64,000 nt of DNA, taken from positions 124,001-188,000 of the forward strand of contig JAHHIH010000009.1 of assembly GCA_019358835.1 (NCBI GenBank). Reading direction: 5' to 3'. Under the pieces are notes generated by a model. It was not told the DNA's origin. It ran no database searches and worked only from the letters and a program-made list of their open reading frames with translations. This DNA comes from Tildeniella torsiva UHER 1998/13D. Lineage in GTDB: Bacteria > Cyanobacteriota > Cyanobacteriia > Phormidesmidales > Phormidesmidaceae. Position 1 is the first letter of the stretch. Every line of letters starts with the position of its first letter. This document shows positions 1 through 8,530 of this stretch, piece after piece. A program made the translations under genes and the position numbers.

Positions 1-70
1 CCTGAGTGACATTGGTACCAAGATGTAATTTCATAGAACAAGGCAGTTAACCCCGATTCCCCGGCGGAAA

Positions 71-87
71 ACCGGAGTTGCTCCGGT
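71..87 (+). promoter_or_regulatory. Leader hairpin upstream of sat
   Basis: A perfect 7-bp stem (ACCGGAG / CTCCGGT) with a TTG loop lies 65 bases before the chosen sat start. It has no T-tract, so it is not a standard terminator. It may be a leader structure; no known riboswitch class was recognised. Confidence 0.3.
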
Positions 88-152
88 CAGCCAGGCCATG
101 GCTCAGCCTCAAATTTTTCGTGTTTCATCAGCAGAAGGCAGCGGTATCTCTC

Positions 153-1334
153 ATGACTCTACACAAAGACGGCATTGCCCCCCACGGCGGCACCCTGGTC
201 GATCGCCTGGCGACGCCTGACCAAACAGCCCAGTTCCTAGCCCAAGCCGATACCCTGCCCCGCGTCGGCCTGGACGAGCGGGCCTTTTCTGACCTGGTGA
301 TGATTGCCATCGGCGGTTTTAGCCCCCTCCACGGCTTTATGAAACAGGCCGACTACGACACCGTGGTCACCGACATGCGCCTGGCCGACGGTCTACCCTG
401 GGCAATTCCGGTCACCCTGTCGGTGGATGAAGCCACCGCAGCACCCCTTGTGGAGGGCAGCCTGGTGCGCTTAGATGACTCCACTGGTCGCTTTGTCGGC
501 GTGCTGGAACTGGAAGAAAAATATACCTACGACAAAGCCCGCGAGGTCGTCAAGGTCTACCGCACCGACGACGAGAAGCACCCCGGCGTCAAGGTGGTCT
601 ACGACCAAGGGGCGGTGAATTTAGCTGGTCCAGTGTGGCTGCTGGAGCGCGATCCCCATCCGCTGTTCCCCGCTTACCAGATTGACCCGGCGGCATCACG
701 GGCGCTGTTTCGCGATCGCAACTGGAAGACCGTCGTGGGCTTTCAGACCCGCAACCCCATCCATCGCGCCCACGAATACATTCAGAAGTGCGCCCTGGAA
801 ACCGTGGACGGGCTGTTTCTGCATCCGCTGGTGGGGGCTACTAAATCCGACGATATCCCCGCCGACGTGCGCATGCGCTGCTACGAAATTATGGTGGAAC
901 ACTACTTCCCCCAAGACCGCGTGATTCTTGCGATCAATCCTTCCGCAATGCGCTACGCTGGCCCTAGGGAAGCGATTTTCCACGCGCTGATCCGCAAGAA
1001 CTATGGCTGCACCCACTTCATTGTGGGCCGCGACCACGCTGGGGTGGGCGACTACTACGGCACCTACGACGCTCAGTACATCTTCGATGAGTTTGAGCCG
1101 ACGGAGCTGGGCATTGTGCCGATGAAGTTTGAGCACGCCTTTTACTGCACCCGCACCGGGGGCATGGCTACCTCTAAAACCAGCCCCAGCACCAAAGACG
1201 AGCGGATTCACCTGTCGGGTACCAAAGTGCGAGAGATGCTGCGCCGGGGTGAGCTGCCCCCGCAAGAATTTTCTCGGCCCGAGGTGGCGGCGGAACTGGC
1301 CAAGGCCATGCGGGTTCCCGAAGCCGTCAGCTAG
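153..1334 (+). CDS. sat: Sulfate adenylyltransferase (ATP sulfurylase)
   Basis: Cytosolic enzyme that makes adenosine 5'-phosphosulfate and pyrophosphate from sulfate and ATP, the first step of assimilatory sulfate reduction. At 393 residues it has the usual length of the single-domain bacterial type. The central part carries the family motifs [11 protein letters not shown] (nucleotide-binding QxRNP plus the HxxH pair) and [10 protein letters not shown] chose the ATG at 153 ([13 protein letters not shown]), where family similarity begins; a longer in-frame start at 78 would add 25 unrelated residues and lies inside a hairpin. No other sulfate-assimilation gene is adjacent. The caspase-fold gene follows after 18 bases and may be cotranscribed. 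Confidence 0.95.
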   Translation: MTLHKDGIAPHGGTLVDRLATPDQTAQFLAQADTLPRVGLDERAFSDLVMIAIGGFSPLHGFMKQADYDTVVTDMRLADGLPWAIPVTLSVDEATAAPLVEGSLVRLDDSTGRFVGVLELEEKYTYDKAREVVKVYRTDDEKHPGVKVVYDQGAVNLAGPVWLLERDPHPLFPAYQIDPAASRALFRDRNWKTVVGFQTRNPIHRAHEYIQKCALETVDGLFLHPLVGATKSDDIPADVRMRCYEIMVEHYFPQDRVILAINPSAMRYAGPREAIFHALIRKNYGCTHFIVGRDHAGVGDYYGTYDAQYIFDEFEPTELGIVPMKFEHAFYCTRTGGMATSKTSPSTKDERIHLSGTKVREMLRRGELPPQEFSRPEVAAELAKAMRVPEAVS

Positions 1335-1352
1335 TAGGATGCAGGCAACTCG

Positions 1353-3584
1353 GTGACATTGAAACGACGGGCATTTTTGCAGCAGGCAAGCTTAGCATTA
1401 GGGGCATTGAGCCTAGGGGGCGGTGCCCTGCTGGCTAGCTTTAGCCAGTATCAGCAGGCTCTGGCCAAGCCCGCCCGTCGTAAACTGGCTCTGCTGATTG
1501 GCATCAACACCTACCCCGATCGCGCCCTCGACCCCGGTGTGGCCCAAGATATTGCCCTCAAGGGCTGTGTCACCGATGTAGATCTCCAGCGGCAGCTGCT
1601 GGTGCATCGCTTTGGCTTTCAGCCCACCGATGTGGTGACGCTGACCAACCAGGAGGCCACCCGCGCCAATATTTTGACGGCCATTGACGAACATCTGGTG
1701 CAGCAGGCCCAGGCTGACGATGCGGTGGTGCTGCACTTTAGCGGCTACGGCAGCCAGGTGCGAGTGGCTGAGGCTGGCGATCGCAGCGATTTACAGGTCG
1801 CCTGGGTAACGGTGGACAGCCGCCTGCCTAACGAAACCAATCCTGCCCTGGGCGACCTGCTTGAGGCCGAAGTAGTGGCCTGCCTCGGCCCGCTAGCCAC
1901 CGCCAACCTAACCACCGTAATTGACGCCGGCAGCCAGGATGCGGGCTACCTGCGCTGGGGAAATTCCCGCGTCAGGTCACGGCCTACGGTGCCCACGGGG
2001 CTGGTGTCGTCCCCAGAGACGCCAACGCCCTGGCCAGGGCTAGTGCTGCGGGCCGCCGAGATGGGCCGTCTGGTGCTAGAAAGCCAGTGGGACGGGTTTA
2101 GCGCTGGGGTTTTTACCTACGCCCTCACCCAAAGTCTGTGGGAGACAGAACCCGACCCCACCGCCAAGGTCTTGATGCAGCGCGCTGGCGCTCGGCTCCA
2201 GCGCTGGGTAGGAGCCGACCAGCAGCCTGAGCTGAGCGATCGCCGCCCGCCCCGTAGCGGCCCCATGGTCTACGGCTTGCCCCCTCAGCTGCCCCCAGCC
2301 GCAGGCGTGATTTTGCCGAGTAGCGAGGGTCGGCCTTTAACCGCCTGGCTGGGGGGCGTGCCACCCCAGGTGTTGCGCTACCTACAGCCCGGCTCTCGCC
2401 TGGTGGCCGGAATAGACGAGGGGGCAGTACTCCTCCGCCTAGAGTCTCGTACCGGCCTCAAAGCCTCGGTTAAGTCCCTAGAGGGCGAGGTGGTCCCGGC
2501 GACCCTGCCCAATCAGCCCCTCTTTGAACAGGTGCGGCGACTGCCCCAAACTATCGATTTAATTGTGGCTCTCGACAGCCAGCTCAAGCGGGTGGAGCGG
2601 GTCGATGCCACCAGCGCCCTGGCGAGCATTCCCCTGGTAACTTCGGTGACCGCCGGGGAAAAGGCCGCCGACTGTCTGTTTGGGCGATTGCCCACGGGCC
2701 CAGCCCCGACCCTGACCGCTGCTCTACCCAGTGCTGGCGAGGTCCTACCCAAGCTGGATAGCGATGCTCGGGGAGCCTCCCAGGGGGGAGAACGCTCCGC
2801 CGAGAGCAGCTACGGGCTGTTTGCCCCCAACCGTACCCTGCTGCCGGGCACCATGCTGGCCAGAGAAGAGGCCGTCAAAACAGCGGTCAACCGGCTCACC
2901 CCCTACCTGCAAACCCTGCTGGCCCTCAAGCTGGTGCGCCTCACTGAAAATCATGCGGCTTCCCAGGTGGCGGCGGCGGCGCTGCTGGAGGCGGTGCAGC
3001 CCAATCTGACGCCTTTGCTGGTACAAACCACCGAGCGTAGCCCCGCTGTCACCTGGCCGGTAGCGATTCGCCAGGCTCAGAGGTCGGCGACCGACGACCC
3101 CATCATGCTGCCCCGCGATGGCCGCATTGGCTACCGCCTAGCCAACCTCTCGACCCAGCCCCTGCACCTGCTGTGGATCAGCTTTGACAGCCGGGGGGAA
3201 TGCACCGCCCTGATGACGCTGCCCGATGCGATCGCCGCCGATGGAGCCGAGGTGCCCACCGCAGCCACCCCGCTGGAACCGGGGCAGCTGATTACCCTTC
3301 CTGCCGATGGCGCTGGCTGGGCCATGCCGGGGGCGGCCACCTGGGTAGAGGCCTATGTTATTCTCAGCACCCAGCCGCTAGAGCAGTGTTTAGCGGTACT
3401 GGGCGACGATCCGCCGTCGCTGGCTACGGGGTTTCGCCCAGTGCCCCAGCCCCTGCGGCTGGCCCAGGCGCTGCTGCAAGACCTCAGCACCAGCCCTGCC
3501 GCAGAGAACAAGCCCGCCCCCGACTACTACGCTCTGCACCACGATCGCTGGGCCACCCTGAGCTTTCGCTACACCATTGCCTGA
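1353..3584 (+). CDS. Caspase-fold (orthocaspase-like) protein, predicted catalytically dead, Tat-like signal
   Basis: 743 residues from a GTG start. The N-terminus (KRRAFLQQASLALGALSLGGG) looks like a twin-arginine signal, so export is likely. Residues about 43-260 resemble the peptidase C14 fold: an ALLIGINTYPD start, a DDAVVLHFSG strand and a TTVIDAG strand. The catalytic histidine of the SGHG motif is tyrosine (SGYG, Tyr132). The Cys-His of the DxCHSG motif is replaced (D191-A-G-S-Q). Cyanobacterial caspase homologues without the His-Cys dyad are a known class, so this is probably a non-peptidase member. The remaining 480 residues contain a late beta-rich stretch with GYRLANLSTQPLHLLW, a DUF4384-like pattern often found behind cyanobacterial caspase domains. 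Substrate or partner unknown. Confidence 0.75.
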   Translation: MTLKRRAFLQQASLALGALSLGGGALLASFSQYQQALAKPARRKLALLIGINTYPDRALDPGVAQDIALKGCVTDVDLQRQLLVHRFGFQPTDVVTLTNQEATRANILTAIDEHLVQQAQADDAVVLHFSGYGSQVRVAEAGDRSDLQVAWVTVDSRLPNETNPALGDLLEAEVVACLGPLATANLTTVIDAGSQDAGYLRWGNSRVRSRPTVPTGLVSSPETPTPWPGLVLRAAEMGRLVLESQWDGFSAGVFTYALTQSLWETEPDPTAKVLMQRAGARLQRWVGADQQPELSDRRPPRSGPMVYGLPPQLPPAAGVILPSSEGRPLTAWLGGVPPQVLRYLQPGSRLVAGIDEGAVLLRLESRTGLKASVKSLEGEVVPATLPNQPLFEQVRRLPQTIDLIVALDSQLKRVERVDATSALASIPLVTSVTAGEKAADCLFGRLPTGPAPTLTAALPSAGEVLPKLDSDARGASQGGERSAESSYGLFAPNRTLLPGTMLAREEAVKTAVNRLTPYLQTLLALKLVRLTENHAASQVAAAALLEAVQPNLTPLLVQTTERSPAVTWPVAIRQAQRSATDDPIMLPRDGRIGYRLANLSTQPLHLLWISFDSRGECTALMTLPDAIAADGAEVPTAATPLEPGQLITLPADGAGWAMPGAATWVEAYVILSTQPLEQCLAVLGDDPPSLATGFRPVPQPLRLAQALLQDLSTSPAAENKPAPDYYALHHDRWATLSFRYTIA

Positions 3585-3609
3585 ACCCATCGCCTGAACA
3601 ATGAGCGGT

Positions 3610-4164
3610 CTAGGCCAGCAACAGGCCGATCGCGCCTCCTATTCCCAGCCCCAGCAGACAGGTCAGCACCAAAATTAGGCTGGTTTTACGGCCCTTGTTG
3701 CGCCGCAGCAGGCGATCGCCCAGGGCCGCCGTCGTCAGGCTGCACAGCACCGCCAGCAGCACCGCCAGCAGGCTGTAGAGCACTATTTCAAAGAACGCCC
3801 TGCCAAGGGTGAGGTCGTCTAGGTTGTCGGTACCCAGGTGGTTGAGGGCGATCGAGAGCGCCACTGCCAGGGCCGTGCCCCCCACAATGCTGCCCAGCAC
3901 CAGCAGGTTGGCCGTCAGCCACCGAAATCGCTTGAGTGCTTCGGGGCCTGCCAGGGTCACCCCCTGCACGACGGTGCCTGCGGCGGCTATGGGCCAAACC
4001 CAGGGACTGGCCAGGCTGGTCAAAATCATCCCAGCAACAACGTAGAGTAGACCGCACAACAGCCACAGCCCAAAGAAGGGGCGGCGGGTGGAGGGTCGCC
4101 TCGCCGGGCGCTGACGCGGTTGACGGTTGAAGCCGGAGCGACGGCGCTGGGTCGGTTGGTTCAT
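3610..4164 (-). CDS. Small integral membrane protein, function unknown
   Basis: About 184 residues. A basic N-terminus rich in Arg, Pro and Gln (roughly residues 1-30) is followed by four or five hydrophobic segments: FFGLWLLCGLLYVVAGMIL, a WVWPIAAAGTVVQG region, LLVLGSIVGGTALAVAL, a leucine-rich helix before an LLRRNKGRK loop, and a glycine-rich last helix. The arginine-rich cytosolic head and Arg/Lys loop fit a plasma- or thylakoid-membrane protein. I do not recognise a family. An in-frame ATG five codons earlier (4179) is an alternative start. It converges on the caspase-fold gene and is divergent from the ZIP-like gene. Confidence 0.6.
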   Translation of the reverse strand: MNQPTQRRRSGFNRQPRQRPARRPSTRRPFFGLWLLCGLLYVVAGMILTSLASPWVWPIAAAGTVVQGVTLAGPEALKRFRWLTANLLVLGSIVGGTALAVALSIALNHLGTDNLDDLTLGRAFFEIVLYSLLAVLLAVLCSLTTAALGDRLLRRNKGRKTSLILVLTCLLGLGIGGAIGLLLA

Positions 4165-4262
4165 AGCAGACAGCCCCATAGACCGGTAAAATCCTAGGCT
4201 CTAGTTTGCCAGGAAGCGGAGCATTGTGCAGTACCCTGGTCATAATCCCTGTCATTTCGTCA

Positions 4263-5537
4263 ATGAGCGTTCCCATTGCTGCGCTAGTTCAAGGGTTGTT
4301 GGGTGCCTCTAGTTTGCTGCTGGGGGCAATTTTAGGAATTGCCTGGCGACCGGCGCGATCGCTCACAGCGGCCATCATGGCCTTCGGCAGCGGCACTCTG
4401 CTCTCGGCGATCGCCTTCGACATCACCCTGCCCGCCTACCAGAGCAGCGGCTTTTTGCCCCTGGTGGCGGGCTTTGCCCTGGGCGGCACCCTGTTTACCG
4501 TCATCGTGGGCTACATCGACAACCAGGGGGGCTTTATTCGTCACCCGTCATCGTCGCGGCGGTTTCTCTACCACCACCGCCAAGATGAAGCCTCTGAGGT
4601 GCTCGATCGCATCGGCCACATCGAAGTGCTCCACAGTCTCTCCCCCGACGAAATGCAGGCGATTATTCCCCTGCTCAAGCCGCTCCAGGTCGAGGCCGGG
4701 ATGGTGCTCTGCCAGGAGGGTGCCCCCGGCGACTCCATGTTCCTGATTGTGGAGGGGGATGCCGAGATCTACAAAGGCCCCCAATGGCTGGCCTCCCTGG
4801 GTTCTGGAGAAATCTTTGGCGAAATGGCGCTGCTGACTGGCGAGGAGCGATCGGCGACGGTGGTGGCCAAAACAGCGATGGAACTCTACGAACTCGACAA
4901 GGCCGATTTCGACGCCATGCTCACCTACGCCCCCCAGCTCTCTAGCGGGCTGAGCCGCATTCTGGCCCGGCGACTGCGCGAAACCACCCAGTCCACCGCC
5001 AAGCTTGCGCCGGTGGATGACGACCACTGGCGGCGGCAGGTGCTCGACAGCGTCGAGGTCGATATCCCCATCTCAGAGCAGCAGTTTAAGGAACTGGCCC
5101 AAAGCTCGGCCCCCCTGGCCATTCTGGTGGGCACCATGATCGACAACATTCCTGAGGCCCTGGTGATCGGCTTTCACGTGGGCACCGGTCATACAGGGGC
5201 GTCATTTTTGATGGCGGTGTTTATCTCTAACATTCCCGAGGCAATGTCAAGCTCCATCGGCATGCGTCAAGCGGGCACTTCGGCCAGCCGCATTTTGGCC
5301 CTGTGGGGCGGTGCGGTGCTACTCAGCGGGCTGGTGGCCATAGTCGGCAGCCAGCTGGTGCCGGTGGTCTCGGTGTGGATGCTCGATATGGCCAAGGCCA
5401 CCGCCGGAGGGGCCATTCTCGCCATGATCGCCAGCACCATGATGCCTGAAGCCTACGAAATGGGCGGTGGCTCGGTGACCTTCTCCACCATTGCCGGATT
5501 TTTGGTCAGCTTTTGGCTGGCCTCCTCGGCATTTTAA
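4263..5537 (+). CDS. ZIP-like metal transporter with an inserted cyclic-nucleotide-binding domain
   Basis: 424 residues from the ATG at 4263 (MSVPIAALVQG). Residues 1-95 form three membrane segments. Residues about 122-240 are a cyclic-nucleotide-binding domain with the phosphate-binding cassette FGEMALLTGEERSATV, which keeps the glutamate (E187) and arginine (R196) used for cyclic phosphate binding. Residues 280-424 form about five more membrane segments. The ZIP metal-site motifs in helices 4 and 5 (normally HNxPEG and HExPHE) appear as DNIPEA (294-299) and SNIPEA (322-327), so histidine ligands are missing and metal specificity is uncertain. The architecture suggests transport gated by cAMP or a related ligand; that is inference. 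An in-frame ATG at 4206 adds 19 residues without family support. Confidence 0.75.
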   Translation: MSVPIAALVQGLLGASSLLLGAILGIAWRPARSLTAAIMAFGSGTLLSAIAFDITLPAYQSSGFLPLVAGFALGGTLFTVIVGYIDNQGGFIRHPSSSRRFLYHHRQDEASEVLDRIGHIEVLHSLSPDEMQAIIPLLKPLQVEAGMVLCQEGAPGDSMFLIVEGDAEIYKGPQWLASLGSGEIFGEMALLTGEERSATVVAKTAMELYELDKADFDAMLTYAPQLSSGLSRILARRLRETTQSTAKLAPVDDDHWRRQVLDSVEVDIPISEQQFKELAQSSAPLAILVGTMIDNIPEALVIGFHVGTGHTGASFLMAVFISNIPEAMSSSIGMRQAGTSASRILALWGGAVLLSGLVAIVGSQLVPVVSVWMLDMAKATAGGAILAMIASTMMPEAYEMGGGSVTFSTIAGFLVSFWLASSAF

Positions 5538-5682
5538 GGGCAGCCCATCGCACCCTAACTCCCGCAACGCTTTGCCACCTTGCTTAAGTGGTAGGAGAAA
5601 GATTGCCTGACTGTAGCGTTCGCTAGCGCAGATTCCAGTTGGGGGTTCAGCATTCCTCCGACAAGCTCAGGGCACCGCCCAA

Positions 5683-5958
5683 CTAGTCTTCTGGCGGCAG
5701 CTCTGGCGGAGGGGAGACTTCGGCATCTAGCAGGTTGGCCTTAGATTTCTTCAGATCCTTCCACAGGCGCTTGATTTCGTCATAGGCCTGGTCGGCAGAC
5801 ATTTTGCCGCCAGTCTCGAGATTGCACACAAACGATACCCGCTGGGCAAACTCTTGCAGATTGGCGTTAAAGGCCAGCTGCTGCGGCGTAAACTCGCCCC
5901 AATACTTGCTGCGAGGAAATAGAAAGTTTTCCTTGGGGGAGGGTTGGCTGTCTGTCAT
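5683..5958 (-). CDS. Conserved small cyanobacterial protein (DUF7219-like)
   Basis: 91 residues, soluble. It contains the conserved stretches FLFPRSKYWGEFTPQQLAFN, LQEFAQRVSFVCNLETGGK and AYDEIKRLWKDLKKSK, which I recall from a small cyanobacteria-restricted family with no assigned function. The C-terminus is acidic and proline-rich. Its downstream flank (5538-5682) holds small repetitive motifs, including TCCGACAAGCTCAGGGC, which resembles a widely dispersed bacterial REP-like element. Confidence 0.65.
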   Translation of the reverse strand: MTDSQPSPKENFLFPRSKYWGEFTPQQLAFNANLQEFAQRVSFVCNLETGGKMSADQAYDEIKRLWKDLKKSKANLLDAEVSPPPELPPED

Positions 5959-6122
5959 GGCACCAGCGGGTAGAGGGCATAGCTCTTAGCTTACATTAGA
6001 TAAATTTTTGCCAGTTGGCGGTGATAGTGGCCTAAAACGTGGTCTGCAATACCTATAACTTGGCTTCGTGTAGCAGTCCATGTCGAGAACGCGATCGCAA
6101 AACTGGCCTGGAGGTGGTCAGG

Positions 6123-6345
6123 TCAACGTGCTAGCCACTGCTGAAGTTGCTCTACAGCAGCTGCGACAGTATTGGCGATCGCCTCGGGCAGCCCGGCAGG
6201 TCGAATCCATAACGCCCCGTGATCACTGCCAGTGAGTACCATCCATCCGGTAGAGGTAAGGGCATACCCCACGGCGTAGGCTGTTTCTATCTGGGCCGGG
6301 GTCGCTGAACCACCAGGCCATGCCCCGCATCGTGATCGGCGTCAT
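6123..6345 (-). pseudogene. Remnant of a LOG-family (lysine decarboxylase-like, TIGR00725-type) gene
   Basis: On the minus strand an ATG at 6345 starts MTPIT, and after one frame change the reading continues PGGSATPAQIETAYAVG, then ALTSTGWMVLTG. This matches the N-terminus of LOG-family nucleotide-binding proteins (MGPGxxATP, GWxLLTGG). The text then jumps directly to a typical C-terminal helix (LPEAIANTVAAAVEQLQQW) and a TGA at 6123-6125. About 73 codons remain of the usual 160-190. The PGGxGT core is missing, so this reads as a frameshifted gene with an internal deletion. The family call rests on motif memory, not alignment. Confidence 0.5.
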
Positions 6346-6484
6346 GGCGCTGGGGCGATCGCGATTAATGGCGGGGTCATGGGCACCACCTCTGGGAAAG
6401 TGCGGTTTGGCTCCGACCGGCGATCGCAAAAAAACTTGACGATGGATTCCCACCAGCCAGGGGAGCTGTCGTTTAGATTAAGTT

Positions 6485-6510
6485 AACGAACAGAGAATAA
6501 CGAATAGAGA
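6485..6510 (+). repeat. Short direct repeat upstream of the DUF1400 hydrolase
   Basis: AACGAACAGAGA (6485-6496) and AACGAATAGAGA (6499-6510) form a near-perfect 12-bp direct repeat with a 14-bp period, about 85 bases before the GTG start at 6593. It could be a tandem regulator site or slippage. The rest of 6346-6592 shows nothing else recognisable. Confidence 0.3.
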
Positions 6511-6592
6511 AAGTCTGGGTACTGTACCTCTAGCATAGCTCCGCACCACTGCTTGACCCTGGCCCGCTGCCCCTGCGTTTTAACCTTCTGCC

Positions 6593-8488
6593 GTGCGATT
6601 TACAGTGCCTTTCCTCAATAGCGTTAATCCTGCCCTCGGGCGGTGGTGCTGGGGTGCGATCGCAACAACTGGGCTGCTTGCGGGCGGGTTAGCCGTCAGC
6701 CCTGGGGCCGCCGCCGCGGATTCGATTACGGTGCGCCTGGGGCGGCTGTCGCAAACGGTGAGCCTAGATGATCTTCAGGCCTTTGCCGCCACCGGAGAAG
6801 TGCCCCGATCGCTGCGGCTCTACCAGCCGCTGCTCAACGCCAGCCTTCAGGAGATGCTCCAGGGCGAAATTGCCCTGGAACCCGAGGTGGGCCAGGTGAT
6901 TTTAGACGAGATTTTGCAGACCCCCGGCGGGGCGCGGCTGCTCGATACCCTGCGGGCGATCGCGCCCAACCTAGCGGCCGCCGACCTGCGCGTCACCCTC
7001 GAACAGGTGTCCCAGGCCGAGGAAGGCCTGACGCTGCTAGGCATTTTGCGGGCCATGCCCCAAGACACCCTAGAGATCAATGTGGGCACCCTGCTCACCC
7101 TGGCCTCTCAGTTTCGCCTGGCCGAGATGGAGAGCAAAGCCATCGGCCGAGTGCTGCGCAAAGATCCGGCGGCCGAAGCGACTGAAGCCGCACCACCGCT
7201 GCTGGGCATTGACCCTTTTTCCACCGGCTCCTCGGAAGTCGAACGCTGGGAACTAGTGCTGCGCGATCACAGCCGCGATCGCAGCATTCCCGTCGATATT
7301 TACTGGAGCAAAGACAGCCACGGCCCCCTGGTGGTAATCTCCCACGGGTTTGGGGCCGATCGCCGCTTCTTCGCCTATCTGGCCGAGCACCTGGCCTCCC
7401 ACGGGCTCACGGTGGTGTCGGTAGAGCACCCCGGCAGCAATGTGGCGGCTCTGCTGTCGCTGCCCGACGACGATCTGCCCGAAGCCGCTGCCCAGAGCCG
7501 CATTTTGCCTGCCTCCGAGTTTCTCGATCGGCCCCGCGACATCACCTACGTGCTCGATCGCCTGGAGAAGCTCAACACCTACTCCTACAGCCTGCGCGAT
7601 CGCATCAACACCAACCAGGTGGCCTTTATTGGCCATTCCCTTGGCGGATACACCGGGCTGGCCCTGGCTGGGGCGGCACTCGATCTGCGATCGCTCGAAG
7701 CCTATTGCCAAACCCTCAACCCCGTCAACGTCTCCCCCGCTGACTGGCTCCAGTGTGCGGCTCAAGATTTGCCTGTCAAGTACGCTAATCTGCGCGATGA
7801 CCGCATCACCCAGCTGATTGTGGCCAACCCCCTCACGGGAGTGCTGTTCGGCGAGGCGGGGCTAAGTCGGGTGCGGGTGCCAACCCTGGTTCTGGCCGGT
7901 ACCCACGACACTGTCACGCCCATGGCTAGCCAGCAGCTGCGACCCTTTATGCAGCTGCCCGCCGACAAGTATCTGCTTACCGTGGTGGGTGGGTCACACC
8001 TGAGCGTGGGTGACCCCAACAACCTCAACGCCGACCTGGGCCGGATTCCGTTTATGGCCGACCTGCCCGACGTGACCACGGCCCCCCTGCGTATTTTCCT
8101 GCAAGGAGTGAGCTTTAGCTTCATCATGCAGCAAACCCCTGAAGCCGAAGACTATGCCCCAGCCCTAAGCCCTACCGTGGCCCACGCGTTTTCGACCACC
8201 ACGATGTCCCTGCGGCTGAGCCAAACTGTACCTGAGGGGTTGGCCACTTGGCCCCGACTGCGCCAAAGCGGGCTGTACCGCCAGGAAGGGTTAATCAGCT
8301 ACCTGCCCTCTCTGCTGCACCTAGAGGGGCTAGCCATTCAAGACCAGTTTCAGGCCCTACAGCGCCAGATGGTCGCCTATCTGCGCCATACTCCCCCTTC
8401 CCTAACGGCTGTGTATTGGCCATTTTTGATGCCACAACTGCCGATGCAGGCCCGCCAGCCCGGCAACCAATCGGCCACCTCTCAGTAG
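6593..8488 (+). CDS. Exported alpha/beta hydrolase with N-terminal DUF1400 domain
   Basis: 631 residues from a GTG start. Residues about 18-43 form a hydrophobic signal (TTGLLAGGLAVSPGAAAA). Residues 44-150 match the cyanobacterial DUF1400 module (ITVRLGRLSQTVSLDDLQAF onward). Residues 220-500 are an alpha/beta hydrolase: an oxyanion-side HGFGADRRFF, the nucleophile elbow GHSLGG with Ser349, a GTHDTVTP acid region and GGSHLSVGD supplying the catalytic histidine. The roughly 110-residue tail has no recognised domain. The family acts on esters or lipids in the periplasm, but the substrate is unknown. Upstream lies a pseudogene and a short direct repeat. Confidence 0.85.
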   Translation: MRFTVPFLNSVNPALGRWCWGAIATTGLLAGGLAVSPGAAAADSITVRLGRLSQTVSLDDLQAFAATGEVPRSLRLYQPLLNASLQEMLQGEIALEPEVGQVILDEILQTPGGARLLDTLRAIAPNLAAADLRVTLEQVSQAEEGLTLLGILRAMPQDTLEINVGTLLTLASQFRLAEMESKAIGRVLRKDPAAEATEAAPPLLGIDPFSTGSSEVERWELVLRDHSRDRSIPVDIYWSKDSHGPLVVISHGFGADRRFFAYLAEHLASHGLTVVSVEHPGSNVAALLSLPDDDLPEAAAQSRILPASEFLDRPRDITYVLDRLEKLNTYSYSLRDRINTNQVAFIGHSLGGYTGLALAGAALDLRSLEAYCQTLNPVNVSPADWLQCAAQDLPVKYANLRDDRITQLIVANPLTGVLFGEAGLSRVRVPTLVLAGTHDTVTPMASQQLRPFMQLPADKYLLTVVGGSHLSVGDPNNLNADLGRIPFMADLPDVTTAPLRIFLQGVSFSFIMQQTPEAEDYAPALSPTVAHAFSTTTMSLRLSQTVPEGLATWPRLRQSGLYRQEGLISYLPSLLHLEGLAIQDQFQALQRQMVAYLRHTPPSLTAVYWPFLMPQLPMQARQPGNQSATSQ

Positions 8489-8530
8489 AGCCAAAGAGAT
8501 ACTGGGGCCAGCGGGATGACGCAAAAAACG

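Noticed and set aside
696-1265. Open frame of 189 codons antisense to sat
   Set aside because: It lies wholly inside a confident gene, has low-complexity composition and no recognisable motif; a shadow of GC-rich codon use.
6519-6529. GGTAC-T-GTACC considered as a LexA box
   Set aside because: The cyanobacterial LexA site needs a wider gap between half-sites; this spacing is one base.
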